This document shows positions 51,529 through 59,282 of a stretch of DNA of 64,000 nt, piece by piece. The stretch spans positions 1 to 64,000 of the forward strand of contig CALRLF020000007.1 in assembly GCA_943368475.1 (NCBI GenBank). The letters run 5' to 3'. The stretch is from UBA1930 sp943368475. Lineage in GTDB: Bacteria; Bacteroidota; Bacteroidia; Chitinophagales; Chitinophagaceae. The notes below the pieces were generated by a model, which searched no databases, was not told where the DNA came from, and worked only from the letters and a program-made list of their open reading frames with translations. A program made the translations under genes and the position numbers. Position 1 is the first letter of the stretch, and every line of letters starts with the position of its first letter.

Positions 51529-52470
51529 ATGAGTGAAACAATCGAAAAAGCAGAAGTATTAATTATAGGAAGTGGTCCAGCTGGTTATACAGCAGCAATT
51601 TATACTGCACGTGCAGGTTTAAAGCCAGTTTTATACCAGGGTATTCAGCCTGGTGGTCAATTAACCATTACAACAGAAGTAGAGAATTATCCTGGTTACC
51701 CTGACGGAATTCAGGGCCCAGAAATGATGATACATTTCGAAAAGCAAGCAGCTCGTATGGGTGCTGATATTCGTTATGGATTGGCAACAAAAGTTGATTT
51801 TTCACAACGCCCATATAAAGTTCAAATTGATGAGGAAAAATGGATAGAATCTAATGCCATTATCATTTGTACTGGAGCTTCAGCAAAATGGTTGGGCTTG
51901 CCAAGTGAACAACGTTTAAATGGTTTTGGAGTAAGTGCATGTGCGGTTTGTGATGGTTTCTTTTTTAAGCAAAAAGAAGTGGCCATTGTTGGTGCTGGAG
52001 ATACAGCAGCAGAAGAAGCATTGTATTTAAGCAAGCTCTGTACAACAGTACATATGATTGTTAGAAGAGACCAAATGAGGGCAAGTAAAATAATGCAAGA
52101 CAGGGTTAAGAATACACCCAATATTAAAATTTATTGGAATAGTGTAACCGATGAAATTTTGGGTGAAAATAAAACTGAAGCTGTAAGAATTCACAATACT
52201 GTAACCAACGAAAAAATAGAAGTTCCAATTAGTGGTTTCTTTGTTGCCATTGGTCATGAACCGAATAGTGGTATTTTCAAAGACTATTTAACAATGGATG
52301 AAACTGGATATATTCTAACGGTACCAGGTACTTCTAAAACAAATGTTGAGGGTGTTTTTGCAGCAGGAGATGTGCAAGATAAAACTTATCGTCAGGCTGT
52401 AACAGCTGCTGGAAGTGGCTGTATGGCTGCTTTAGACGCTGAACGTTATTTAGCAACATTAGGACACTAA
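51529..52470 (+). CDS. trxB: Thioredoxin reductase
   Basis: A 313-residue flavoprotein that passes electrons from NADPH to thioredoxin. Features are LIIGSGPAGYTAAIYTARAG (FAD-binding), the redox-active CAVCDGF (near residue 137), VAIVGAGDTAAEEALYLSKL (NADPH-binding) and the late VEGVFAAGDVQDKTYRQAVT. It has a Bacteroidota-type promoter with both boxes matching. The folB, TPR-protein and ACBP genes follow on the same strand, so they may form one operon. Confidence 0.96.
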   Translation: MSETIEKAEVLIIGSGPAGYTAAIYTARAGLKPVLYQGIQPGGQLTITTEVENYPGYPDGIQGPEMMIHFEKQAARMGADIRYGLATKVDFSQRPYKVQIDEEKWIESNAIIICTGASAKWLGLPSEQRLNGFGVSACAVCDGFFFKQKEVAIVGAGDTAAEEALYLSKLCTTVHMIVRRDQMRASKIMQDRVKNTPNIKIYWNSVTDEILGENKTEAVRIHNTVTNEKIEVPISGFFVAIGHEPNSGIFKDYLTMDETGYILTVPGTSKTNVEGVFAAGDVQDKTYRQAVTAAGSGCMAALDAERYLATLGH

Positions 52471-52477
52471 GTTAAAA

Positions 52478-52538
52478 GAATTGGGAATTTGTAATTAGTA
52501 AGATTGCAAATTCCTAGTACCTAATTACAAATTACTAA
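52478..52538. repeat. Inverted heptamer arrays between trxB and folB
   Basis: Left array GAATTGG, GAATTTG, TAATTAG (52478-52498) and right array TTGCAAA, TTCCTAG, TACCTAA, TTACAAA, TTACTAA (52504-52538). AATTTGTAATTAG and CTAATTACAAATT are inverted, so the gap can form a 13-bp stem and may attenuate or stabilise the operon message. Confidence 0.7.
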
Positions 52539-52541
52539 ACA

Positions 52542-52901
52542 TTGCTCACTATTCATTTACATAATTTACTGTTTCATGCTCATCATGGTTTATATGAAGA
52601 GGAAAAAGTTTTGGGTAACGATTTTGAAGTGAATATTACGATACTGCAACAAACAGTAGCAGAAAAAATTGTTTCACTTCATCAAACGATTGATTATTCA
52701 AAAGTTTATGAAATGGTGAAACAAAGAATGCAAATTCCAACACCATTATTGGAAACTTTAGCTCAGGAAATTTGTAGCATGATTTTAGATAATTTTCATT
52801 TGGCTGAGAAAGTGTTTTTTTCAATTAATAAATTAAATCCGCCTATTACTCAGTTTCAAGGCTCTGTTGGTATAAGTTTTGAAATGAGGAGAGGTCAATA
52901 G
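52542..52901 (+). CDS. folB: Dihydroneopterin aldolase
   Basis: A 119-residue enzyme of folate synthesis that splits 7,8-dihydroneopterin to 6-hydroxymethyl-dihydropterin and glycolaldehyde. Features are HNLLFHAHHGLYEEEKVLGN near the start (the catalytic Glu region), DYSKVYEMVKQRMQ, LLETLAQEICSMIL and VFFSINKLNPPITQFQGSVG near the end (the C-terminal Lys and Pro-Pro). It starts with TTG (52542). The last codons and the stop (GGTCAATAG) come from two GTCAATA heptamers. Confidence 0.92.
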   Translation: MLTIHLHNLLFHAHHGLYEEEKVLGNDFEVNITILQQTVAEKIVSLHQTIDYSKVYEMVKQRMQIPTPLLETLAQEICSMILDNFHLAEKVFFSINKLNPPITQFQGSVGISFEMRRGQ

Positions 52902-52907
52902 TCAATA
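52894..52907 (+). repeat. GTCAATA heptamers at the folB stop
   Basis: Two tandem copies of GTCAATA spanning the folB stop codon and running to 3 bp before the next ATG. The same unit ends rlmB at 25691-25711. Confidence 0.8.
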
Positions 52908-52909
52908 AA

Positions 52910-53677
52910 ATGAAACGACTTTTAAAAATATTTTTTTTATTGCTGATAGCTAATAGCTTTCGGCTAACAGCTTTCTCTCAAGATGTAAATACTATGTTGA
53001 AGGAAGCTGAAAATTTAGAATATAAACTAAAAGAAGTTGAAGCTTTAGATAAATACAAACAGGTTTTGGTTGCTGAAGGCAACAATTTAAAAGCATTGGT
53101 AAAAGCTGCTGAGTTAAGTGCTGCTATTGGTGCAAGATTACCAGCTAAAAAAGATAAGCAATTGTATTATCAATCTTCATTGGCATTTGCTCAAAGAGCT
53201 ATTGCAGTTGATGCAAAAAATGTGGATGCCAATTATGTAATGGCTGTTGCAAGTGGAAAAATGACGGATGTTGAAAGTGAAAACAAGAAAATTGTAGCTT
53301 ACGTAAAAGATATAAAAGTGTATGCAGATAAAGCTTTAGCTATTAACCCAAACCATGCAAAAGCTAATTATACTTTAGGTAAATGGCATTTTGAAATGGT
53401 TAATTTATCAGGATTTAAAAAAGCAGCTGTTAAATTGTTTTATGGTGGCTTGCCTGACGGAAAGCTGGAATCAGCAATTGTTTATTTTGAAAAGTGCAGA
53501 AACTTAGATCCTTATTTTATGCTGAATTATTTAGATTTAGCTAAAGCATATGTACAGGATAATAAACCACCTAAAGCAATTGAAGTTTTACAAAAGTTGG
53601 TGAAACTTCCAATAAGAACAGCCGATGATGCTGCATACAAAGAAGAAGGCAAAAAAATGTTAATTGAACTTCAATAA
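52910..53677 (+). CDS. Exported TPR-like protein
   Basis: A 255-residue protein with a signal peptide (MKRLLKIFFLLLIANSFRLT then AFSQD). The mature part is built of tetratricopeptide-like helix pairs: EALDKYKQVLVAEGNNLKAL, SLAFAQRAIAVDAKNVDANY, YADKALAINPNHAKANYTLG and YFEKCRNLDPYFMLNYLDLA. It resembles small TPR adaptors of unknown partner in Bacteroidota. Part of the signal peptide (residues ~11-23) is encoded by heptamers at 52942-52976. It lies 8 bp after folB and 7 bp before the ACBP gene. Confidence 0.82.
   Translation: MKRLLKIFFLLLIANSFRLTAFSQDVNTMLKEAENLEYKLKEVEALDKYKQVLVAEGNNLKALVKAAELSAAIGARLPAKKDKQLYYQSSLAFAQRAIAVDAKNVDANYVMAVASGKMTDVESENKKIVAYVKDIKVYADKALAINPNHAKANYTLGKWHFEMVNLSGFKKAAVKLFYGGLPDGKLESAIVYFEKCRNLDPYFMLNYLDLAKAYVQDNKPPKAIEVLQKLVKLPIRTADDAAYKEEGKKMLIELQ
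52942..52976 (+). repeat. Heptamer array in the TPR protein's signal peptide
   Basis: Units GCTGATA, GCTAATA, GCTTTCG, GCTAACA, GCTTTCT. The array encodes the hydrophobic core of a signal peptide. Confidence 0.8.
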
Positions 53678-53684
53678 TACAATT

Positions 53685-53942
53685 ATGGAATTAAAAGAAA
53701 TTTTTGAACAAGCTGTAACAAATAGCAAAACTTTAGCTGAAAAGCCTGACAATGAAACATTATTAAAGCTCTATAGTTTGTACAAGCAAGCTACCGAAGG
53801 TGATAATAACGAAAGTGGTCCTGCCAATCCCTTTGATTTTGTTGCTAAGTTTAAACACGAAGCTTGGGCAAAGTTAAAAGGCTTGAGTAGTGCTAATGCT
53901 ATGCAGCAATATGTTGATTTAGTAACCAAACTAAAAGGGTAA
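53685..53942 (+). CDS. Acyl-CoA-binding protein
   Basis: An 85-residue protein from the ATG at 53685 (MELKEIFEQAVTNSKTLAEK); an overlapping TTG start in the preceding gene is not needed. It has the ACBP four-helix pattern: ETLLKLYSLYKQATEGD (the YKQAT acyl-CoA motif) and KFKHEAWAKLKGLSSANAMQ with QYVDLVTKLKG. ACBP binds long-chain acyl-CoA in the cytoplasm. The gene follows the TPR gene by 7 bp and precedes a strong terminator. Confidence 0.93.
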   Translation: MELKEIFEQAVTNSKTLAEKPDNETLLKLYSLYKQATEGDNNESGPANPFDFVAKFKHEAWAKLKGLSSANAMQQYVDLVTKLKG

Positions 53943-53959
53943 TTGCTGTTGATTTTATA

Positions 53960-53990
53960 AAAATAGCCATAGATTTTCTATGGCTATTTT
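53960..53990 (+). terminator. Terminator after the ACBP gene
   Basis: Perfect 14-bp stem AAAATAGCCATAGA / TCTATGGCTATTTT with a TTT loop, 17 bp after the stop codon. The T tail is modest, but the stem is very strong. Confidence 0.87.
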
Positions 53991-54007
53991 AGTTGAATAG
54001 AATTTAT

Positions 54008-54061
54008 GTAGCTGAAGGGTGCGACGCCTATGCAGTTTCAACAAAGTAGCTACAGCTGGTT
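54008..54061 (+). repeat. Dispersed GTGCGACGCC element, copy D
   Basis: GTAGCTGAAGGGTGCGACGC, then CTATGCAG, a spacer and AGTAGCTACAGCTGGTT. Both halves are intact and the ends are inverted (GTAGCTG / CAGCT). It lies between convergent ACBP and MATE genes. Confidence 0.8.
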
Positions 54062-54063
54062 AA

Positions 54064-55431
54064 CTAAACTTTTATTTTCTTCCATCTATTAGAGTTCATG
54101 TAAATAAATGCAGGTATCAGCATACTAGTCCAATATAACCATTCACTTGCCCAACCCCACATAATAGACAACTGTAGTTTTTCTAACACGATGTAAACGT
54201 ACAAGCAGTATAAAACAATGGCCATTATTTCGATGTACAAATTAATTTTAGTGTTGCCAGTTCCTGTTACTGCATTTAACCAAACTACCGATGCACTCAT
54301 TAATATTAAAGCTGCTGAAACAACTCTTAAAACAGGTATTGCTGCATTGGTAAAATTTGCATCTTGACCATAAACCGATAAAAAAGGTTCAGGAAATAAA
54401 TTAATGATAATGCAAACTAGTACAGCAAAGCCCATGCTTAGCTTCATAATTTTATACACCAACTCAATTACCCTATGCTGCAAACCTTGTCCAATTATAT
54501 TACTCACCATTGCATTACTAGTGCTGGCAAAAGCCCAAGTAAAACAACCAAAAAATCCAAAAATGTTACGCATGGCGTTGCTCACAGCCAAATCGGTACT
54601 GCCATGATGTTCAATTAAAATGTAAAAAAACTCCCAACTGATAATACTAATTGCAAATTGGGCAATTAATGGAGTAGATGTTTTTAAAATTAGCTTTGCA
54701 TTTACAGCATCATATTTCCAGTTATTAAATAATTGCAATTGCTTACCTATGCCTTTCCATTTTATGACTAAAAAAATAACTGCCAATCCAATGAACTCAG
54801 CAATTACTGATGCTACTGCTGCACCATTAAAACCCATTTCAGGTAACCCCAATTTGCCATAAATAAACCCATAATCTAATATAATATTGCTTATAGCTTC
54901 GGCAGCAGTTCCATAAATTAAAAATTTACTTTGATTGGTGCCTACCAATAATGCATTACGCATTTGATACAGATACAAAAATGGCAAACCCAATATTCTG
55001 ATATTTAAAAAGCTAATCGCCATTTGAACATGCTGCTGATTATGCAAGCTGTGTTGTAAAATGGTTGGTGCAATAAACCAAGTAATTAACATACCACCCA
55101 GCGATAATGCCAATGCAACTAAAACTCCCTGAAAAAATAAAGAACCAATCGCATCAATTTTGTTTTCGCCTGCACGACGGGCAATTAAACTTTGCAATCC
55201 ACTATTTAAACCATTACCAATTACTGCAAAAATTAAATAAAATACACCTGTAATACCAGCTACAGCTAATGCTTCTCCACCATTATGATTTAAGTGACCT
55301 AAAAAAATATTGTTGGTAATAAAATTTATTTGTGGTACCAGTATAGATAAAGCAATAGGAAAAGTAATTTTTAAGATTTGCTTATTTGTAATTTGAACCT
55401 GTAAACTGTTATGTACCGCTGTTGTTGCCAT
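54064..55431 (-). CDS. MATE-family multidrug/sodium efflux transporter
   Basis: A 455-residue inner-membrane protein with about twelve membrane segments. The first half has ITFPIALSILVPQINFITNN and NGLNSGLQSLIARRAGENKI, typical of MATE transporters. Later segments include FFILIEHHGSTDLAVSNAMR-like and FAVLVCIIINLFPEPFLSVY. MATE proteins use Na+ or H+ to export organic cations or drugs; the substrate here is unknown. The -7 box TAGCTTTG (minus) precedes it. Confidence 0.92.
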   Translation of the reverse strand: MATTAVHNSLQVQITNKQILKITFPIALSILVPQINFITNNIFLGHLNHNGGEALAVAGITGVFYLIFAVIGNGLNSGLQSLIARRAGENKIDAIGSLFFQGVLVALALSLGGMLITWFIAPTILQHSLHNQQHVQMAISFLNIRILGLPFLYLYQMRNALLVGTNQSKFLIYGTAAEAISNIILDYGFIYGKLGLPEMGFNGAAVASVIAEFIGLAVIFLVIKWKGIGKQLQLFNNWKYDAVNAKLILKTSTPLIAQFAISIISWEFFYILIEHHGSTDLAVSNAMRNIFGFFGCFTWAFASTSNAMVSNIIGQGLQHRVIELVYKIMKLSMGFAVLVCIIINLFPEPFLSVYGQDANFTNAAIPVLRVVSAALILMSASVVWLNAVTGTGNTKINLYIEIMAIVLYCLYVYIVLEKLQLSIMWGWASEWLYWTSMLIPAFIYMNSNRWKKIKV

Positions 55432-55441
55432 ATTTGGGCAG

Positions 55442-55449
55442 CAAAGCTA
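55442..55449 (-). promoter_or_regulatory. Candidate -7 box for the MATE gene
   Basis: On the minus strand TAGCTTTG matches TAnnTTTG exactly, 10 bp before the start codon. No -33 TTTG is clear. Confidence 0.5.
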
Positions 55450-55522
55450 AGGTTTAGAAACTGCACTAAAGCATTGATTATACAGTGATAATTTTATATC
55501 ATTGCAATGCAATCTGTTATTC

Positions 55523-56374
55523 ATGATACAAAAAACTATTGGCTTATACAACGACTCGTCGGCTCATTCTCCTTTTAATAAGGATACTTTGGTAATAGAA
55601 GTAGGTAATGAACATGTGGTATGTTTGGTAAAATCTGAAGACAATCAAAAAATTACAGCATTTGAGTTTTTTAAAATTGAATTGGATAACAACGATTGGG
55701 AAGATATTTTTTACGAACTGAGAACCAACTCGGGTTTAATGGATAAAAGTTACAACGAAACACAGGTTTTCTATCATGTTAATGAAGTGGTTTTGGTACC
55801 TGCTTATAAATACAATAGCAGTGTTATAGAAGCTTATCTGAATTTGATGTTTGGTGAAAATGAAAAAACAGTAGCAAAAACCGATTCAATTTCGGTTGAA
55901 GAAGAAAAGATTTATACAGTTTATAGAATTAATGAAACTTTGCAAGAAACCATTAATAGAAACTTTTTGTCAATAAAGGAGCATCATGTATACAATGGTA
56001 TTTTAAATGCCACAACTGCAACTGGATTAAGCAATATGCCTATGTACATGCATGTGAATTTCTACTCCAATCATTGTATTATTTGTGCTTTTAAAAACAA
56101 ACAATTGCAAATTGTACAAAGCTTTCCATTTGCAACGGCCGATGATGTTTTATATAGCATTATGAATGTTGCAGATAAGTTTAAATTAGATGCTGCCAAT
56201 ACAAACATAACAGTAGCAGGTACCTTAAATACAAACGATGAAACTTTTAAAAAGCTTGTCCAGTATTTTAAAAATTTAAGGTTAACTGTGGTGGATGTAA
56301 ATCAATCAAGTTTAGAAAAATTATCAATGTATCCATTACATTATTTCTCACCTTATTTCAACTTGCAGGCATGA
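55523..56374 (+). CDS. DUF3822 family protein (actin-like ATPase fold)
   Basis: A 283-residue protein from the ATG at 55523 (MIQKTIGLYNDSSAHSPFNK); an upstream TTG is possible. It has a PFNKDTLVIEVGNEHVVCLV opening and NITVAGTLNTNDETFKKLVQ later, matching DUF3822 proteins with an actin/Hsp70-like fold. Function unknown. It overlaps the rsmD start (ATGA), so translation is coupled. Confidence 0.82.
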   Translation: MIQKTIGLYNDSSAHSPFNKDTLVIEVGNEHVVCLVKSEDNQKITAFEFFKIELDNNDWEDIFYELRTNSGLMDKSYNETQVFYHVNEVVLVPAYKYNSSVIEAYLNLMFGENEKTVAKTDSISVEEEKIYTVYRINETLQETINRNFLSIKEHHVYNGILNATTATGLSNMPMYMHVNFYSNHCIICAFKNKQLQIVQSFPFATADDVLYSIMNVADKFKLDAANTNITVAGTLNTNDETFKKLVQYFKNLRLTVVDVNQSSLEKLSMYPLHYFSPYFNLQA

Positions 56375-56904
56375 GAATTATTTCAGGAAAGTTTGGTGGA
56401 CGGAAAATAAATCCACCTGCAAAAATGCCTTATACCAGACCAACTACAGATATTGCTAAAGAAGGCTTATTCAATATTTTACAAAGTAGAATGAGCTTCG
56501 ATGAAATTAAAACCTTAGATCTTTTTGGTGGAACTGGAAGTATTAGTTATGAGTTGGCATCGAGAGGTGCAGCTGATTTAACTATTGTAGAAAAGGACAA
56601 TACTATGCATGGCTTTATTAAGAAAAATATGGACATGCTGGGTGTTGAAAATTGTAAAGTATTGAAAATGGATATTTTCAATTTCTTAAATACTTGTACC
56701 GAGCAGTACGATTTTATTTTTGCTGGTCCGCCTTATGCACTTGGACCTATTGATGAAATTCCTAAAATAATTGTTCAAAAAAAGCTAATTGCACCTGATG
56801 GTTTTTTTGTGTTAGAACATACGCCACGTAACAATTATGAAAAATTTGAAGGCTTTAGTTTTGTAAGAAATTATGGAACTACCTTGTTTAGCTTTTTTGT
56901 TTAA
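56371..56904 (+). CDS. rsmD: 16S rRNA (guanine-N2)-methyltransferase RsmD-like
   Basis: A 177-residue class I methyltransferase, MRIISGKFGGRKINPPAKMP then YTRPTTDIAKEGLFNILQSR, with motif I LDLFGGTGSISYELASRGAA. RsmD methylates G966 of 16S rRNA in E. coli. The motif IV that is usually DPPY or NPPY reads FAGPPYALG, with Gly in place of the catalytic Asp/Asn (near residue 119). The rest of the family layout is intact, so this may be a lineage variant rather than a dead enzyme. The start overlaps the DUF3822 stop. Confidence 0.88.
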   Translation: MRIISGKFGGRKINPPAKMPYTRPTTDIAKEGLFNILQSRMSFDEIKTLDLFGGTGSISYELASRGAADLTIVEKDNTMHGFIKKNMDMLGVENCKVLKMDIFNFLNTCTEQYDFIFAGPPYALGPIDEIPKIIVQKKLIAPDGFFVLEHTPRNNYEKFEGFSFVRNYGTTLFSFFV

Positions 56905-57008
56905 GAAAGAGAAGTGGTGAGCTGTAATTGGAAAAAATTAAGGAAGATGATTTGCATTTTTCAACTTCTAACTAAATAATCCCAAACGATATAACTTCAA
57001 ATTAATTC

Positions 57009-57641
57009 ATGCAACCCATTTTCATTACAGGTATAGGAACCGATGTTGGTAAAACCATTGTGAGTGCTATTGTAACAGAAGCATTGCAAGCCGATTACTG
57101 GAAACCTGTACAAGCCGGTTTTGAAACTGATACAGATGCTTTGCAAGTAAGCAGTTTAATTACCAATACAAATACAATTGTTCATCCCGAAGTGTATAAA
57201 CTGCAAATGCCTGCATCGCCACATATAGCAGCAAGAGATGAGCAAGTACAAATCAATCTAAATCATATCATCAACCAACAACCCCAAACCCCAAACTCCA
57301 AAATTGTAATTGAAGGTGCAGGTGGAATATTGGTTCCATTAAATGAAACCGAATTTGTAATTGATTTAATTGAACAATTACAAGCCAAAGTAATTTTAGT
57401 GAGTAGAAATTATTTAGGCAGCATCAATCATTCCTTGTTAACAGCAGCTATTTGCAAGCAAAGAAATATCGATGTGTTGGGCTGGATTTTTAATGATACT
57501 TATTTAGACTATGAGGATGAGATTGTGAATTGGTCGGGCCATCCTAAAATTGGCAGTATTCCTTTTACAAAGTGTATAAATAAAGATTTCATTACACAGC
57601 AAGCTGAAAAGATACAATTATCTTTACGTGAGTCGTTATGA
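57009..57641 (+). CDS. bioD: Dethiobiotin synthetase
   Basis: A 210-residue P-loop enzyme that carboxylates 7,8-diaminopelargonate in biotin synthesis. Motif ITGIGTDVGKTIVSAIV (Walker A, near residue 8), DYWKPVQAGFETDTDAL, HIAARDEQ and IVIEGAGGILVPLNETEF are those of BioD. The stop overlaps the 5-FCL start (ATGA). bioF lies far away at 7005. Residues 91-98 (QQPQTPNS) come from a heptamer array at 57275-57302. Confidence 0.93.
   Translation: MQPIFITGIGTDVGKTIVSAIVTEALQADYWKPVQAGFETDTDALQVSSLITNTNTIVHPEVYKLQMPASPHIAARDEQVQINLNHIINQQPQTPNSKIVIEGAGGILVPLNETEFVIDLIEQLQAKVILVSRNYLGSINHSLLTAAICKQRNIDVLGWIFNDTYLDYEDEIVNWSGHPKIGSIPFTKCINKDFITQQAEKIQLSLRESL
57275..57302 (+). repeat. Heptamer array inside bioD
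   Basis: Units CCAACAA, CCCCAAA, CCCCAAA, CTCCAAA just before the conserved KIVIEGAGG block. Confidence 0.78.
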
Positions 57642-58207
57642 TTAAAAAAGAACTCAGAAAAATTTATAAAGAAAAGAGATTAAACATCGCTTCAAAAGAC
57701 AAGTTGAAGTGGGATGATTTAATGCTCATTCAATTTCAACAGTTCGATTTTGGTAATGCACAAATATTGCTTACTTATTGGCCAATGGCTCATTCCAACG
57801 AACCCAATACACATTTGTTTTCATCTTACTTAAGACATTCAATTCCCGATTTACAAATCTGCTATCCTGTTGTTGATACAACAACTGAAACCATGAAAGC
57901 TGTATTGATTAATGAAGACACAGTTTATCATACCAGTGCTTATGGAATAACAGAACCAACAGAAGGTGCTGTTATCAGTCCTGTAGATTTTGATATAATT
58001 TTTGTGCCTCAATTAATTTATGATGTTCAGGGTTTTAGGGTAGGTTTTGGCAAAGGTTATTACGATAAATATTTAGCCAATTGCCGTGAAGATGCTATTA
58101 CAATTGGGTTCAACTATTTTGAACCAGTTGATAAAATTGAGGATGCCGACGATTTTGATGTACCTTTAGATTATTGTGTAACACCCGAAAAGATTTATGA
58201 ATTTTAA
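57638..58207 (+). CDS. 5-formyltetrahydrofolate cyclo-ligase
   Basis: A 189-residue enzyme that uses ATP to turn 5-formyl-THF into 5,10-methenyl-THF. Features are KKELRKIYKEKRLNIASKDK near the N-terminus and the signature RVGFGKGYYDKYLANCREDA (near residues 130-149). FEPVDKIEDADDFDVPLDYC follows. The start overlaps the bioD stop by 4 bp and the stop overlaps the lpxK start, so the genes are translationally coupled in an operon with unrelated pathway functions. Confidence 0.93.
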   Translation: MIKKELRKIYKEKRLNIASKDKLKWDDLMLIQFQQFDFGNAQILLTYWPMAHSNEPNTHLFSSYLRHSIPDLQICYPVVDTTTETMKAVLINEDTVYHTSAYGITEPTEGAVISPVDFDIIFVPQLIYDVQGFRVGFGKGYYDKYLANCREDAITIGFNYFEPVDKIEDADDFDVPLDYCVTPEKIYEF

Positions 58208-59282
58208 TACACTTTTTTTAAAATCATTCCGAGTTTTATTATTGCCTTTTGCTTTGTTGTATGGCATTGTTGTAATGATAAGGAACTGGATGTTCGATAA
58301 AAAATATTTAAAAAGTGCAGCATTCAATTTCCCTTTGATTTGTGTGGGTAATTTAGCTGTTGGAGGTACAGGAAAATCGCCAATGGTGGAGTATTTAATT
58401 GAGTTGCTTTCGCCACAATTTGAGATTGGTACATTAAGCCGTGGTTATAAAAGAAAAACCAAAGGTTATGCATTGGCCAATGAAAATACAACTGCACTAG
58501 AAATAGGAGATGAGCCAATGCAGTTTCACAATAAGTTTCCGCATGTAGCAGTTGCTGTTGGGGAAGAAAGATTGGTGGCTATCCCTCAATTATTGCAAGA
58601 TAAACCAAACTTACAAGCTATTATTTTAGACGATGCTTTTCAACATAGAGAAGTAAGGGCTGGCTTTAATATTGTACTCACAGAATATAGCAATATTTAC
58701 ACACAGGATTTCTTTTTGCCAACTGGCGATTTAAGAGACGAATGGAAAAGTGCCAAACGAGCAGATGTGATTATTGTAACGAAATGTCCTGCTGATATGA
58801 GCCAGGATAAAAAATATAAAATCATCCGTAGCTTAAAACCCTTGCCACATCAGCATTTGTACTTCACTACAATTGAGTATGGAACGCCTTATCATATAAC
58901 CAATACAACAGATGAATGGATATTAACAACCAACGATGAAGTGTTGTTAACTTGTGGTATAGCGAATCCAAAGCCATTGAAGGAGTACTTATTAAATACT
59001 GTTCACACATACTACCAAAAAGATTTTAGTGATCACCATATTTTTTCAATTGATGATTTGAATGAAATCAAAGAACGTTTTGAATCAATCAATACAAAAA
59101 GAAAAATAATTCTAACAACCGAAAAAGATGCTGTACGTTTAGTAAAGTTTACAGACGAGTTGAAAGATTTGCCTTTGTATGTAATACCAGTAAAGCATCG
59201 TTTTTTATTTGATGATACCCAGCAGTTCAATCAATTAGTAACCACCTTTATCAGCAATTTTACCTTTAATCCAGAAGCATGA
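58197..59282 (+). CDS. lpxK: Tetraacyldisaccharide 4'-kinase
   Basis: A 361-residue inner-membrane-associated kinase that phosphorylates the 4' position of the lipid A precursor. Features are the N-terminal membrane helix VLLLPFALLYGIVVMIRNW, the P-loop LAVGGTGKSPMVEYLIELL (near residue 55), SRGYKRKTKGYA, LDDAFQHREVRAGFNIVLTE, LPTGDLRDEWKSAKRADVII and the late SDHHIFSIDDL and TTEKDAVRL. It overlaps its neighbours at both ends (11 bp with 5-FCL, 4 bp with rnr). Confidence 0.95.
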   Translation: MNFNTLFLKSFRVLLLPFALLYGIVVMIRNWMFDKKYLKSAAFNFPLICVGNLAVGGTGKSPMVEYLIELLSPQFEIGTLSRGYKRKTKGYALANENTTALEIGDEPMQFHNKFPHVAVAVGEERLVAIPQLLQDKPNLQAIILDDAFQHREVRAGFNIVLTEYSNIYTQDFFLPTGDLRDEWKSAKRADVIIVTKCPADMSQDKKYKIIRSLKPLPHQHLYFTTIEYGTPYHITNTTDEWILTTNDEVLLTCGIANPKPLKEYLLNTVHTYYQKDFSDHHIFSIDDLNEIKERFESINTKRKIILTTEKDAVRLVKFTDELKDLPLYVIPVKHRFLFDDTQQFNQLVTTFISNFTFNPEA

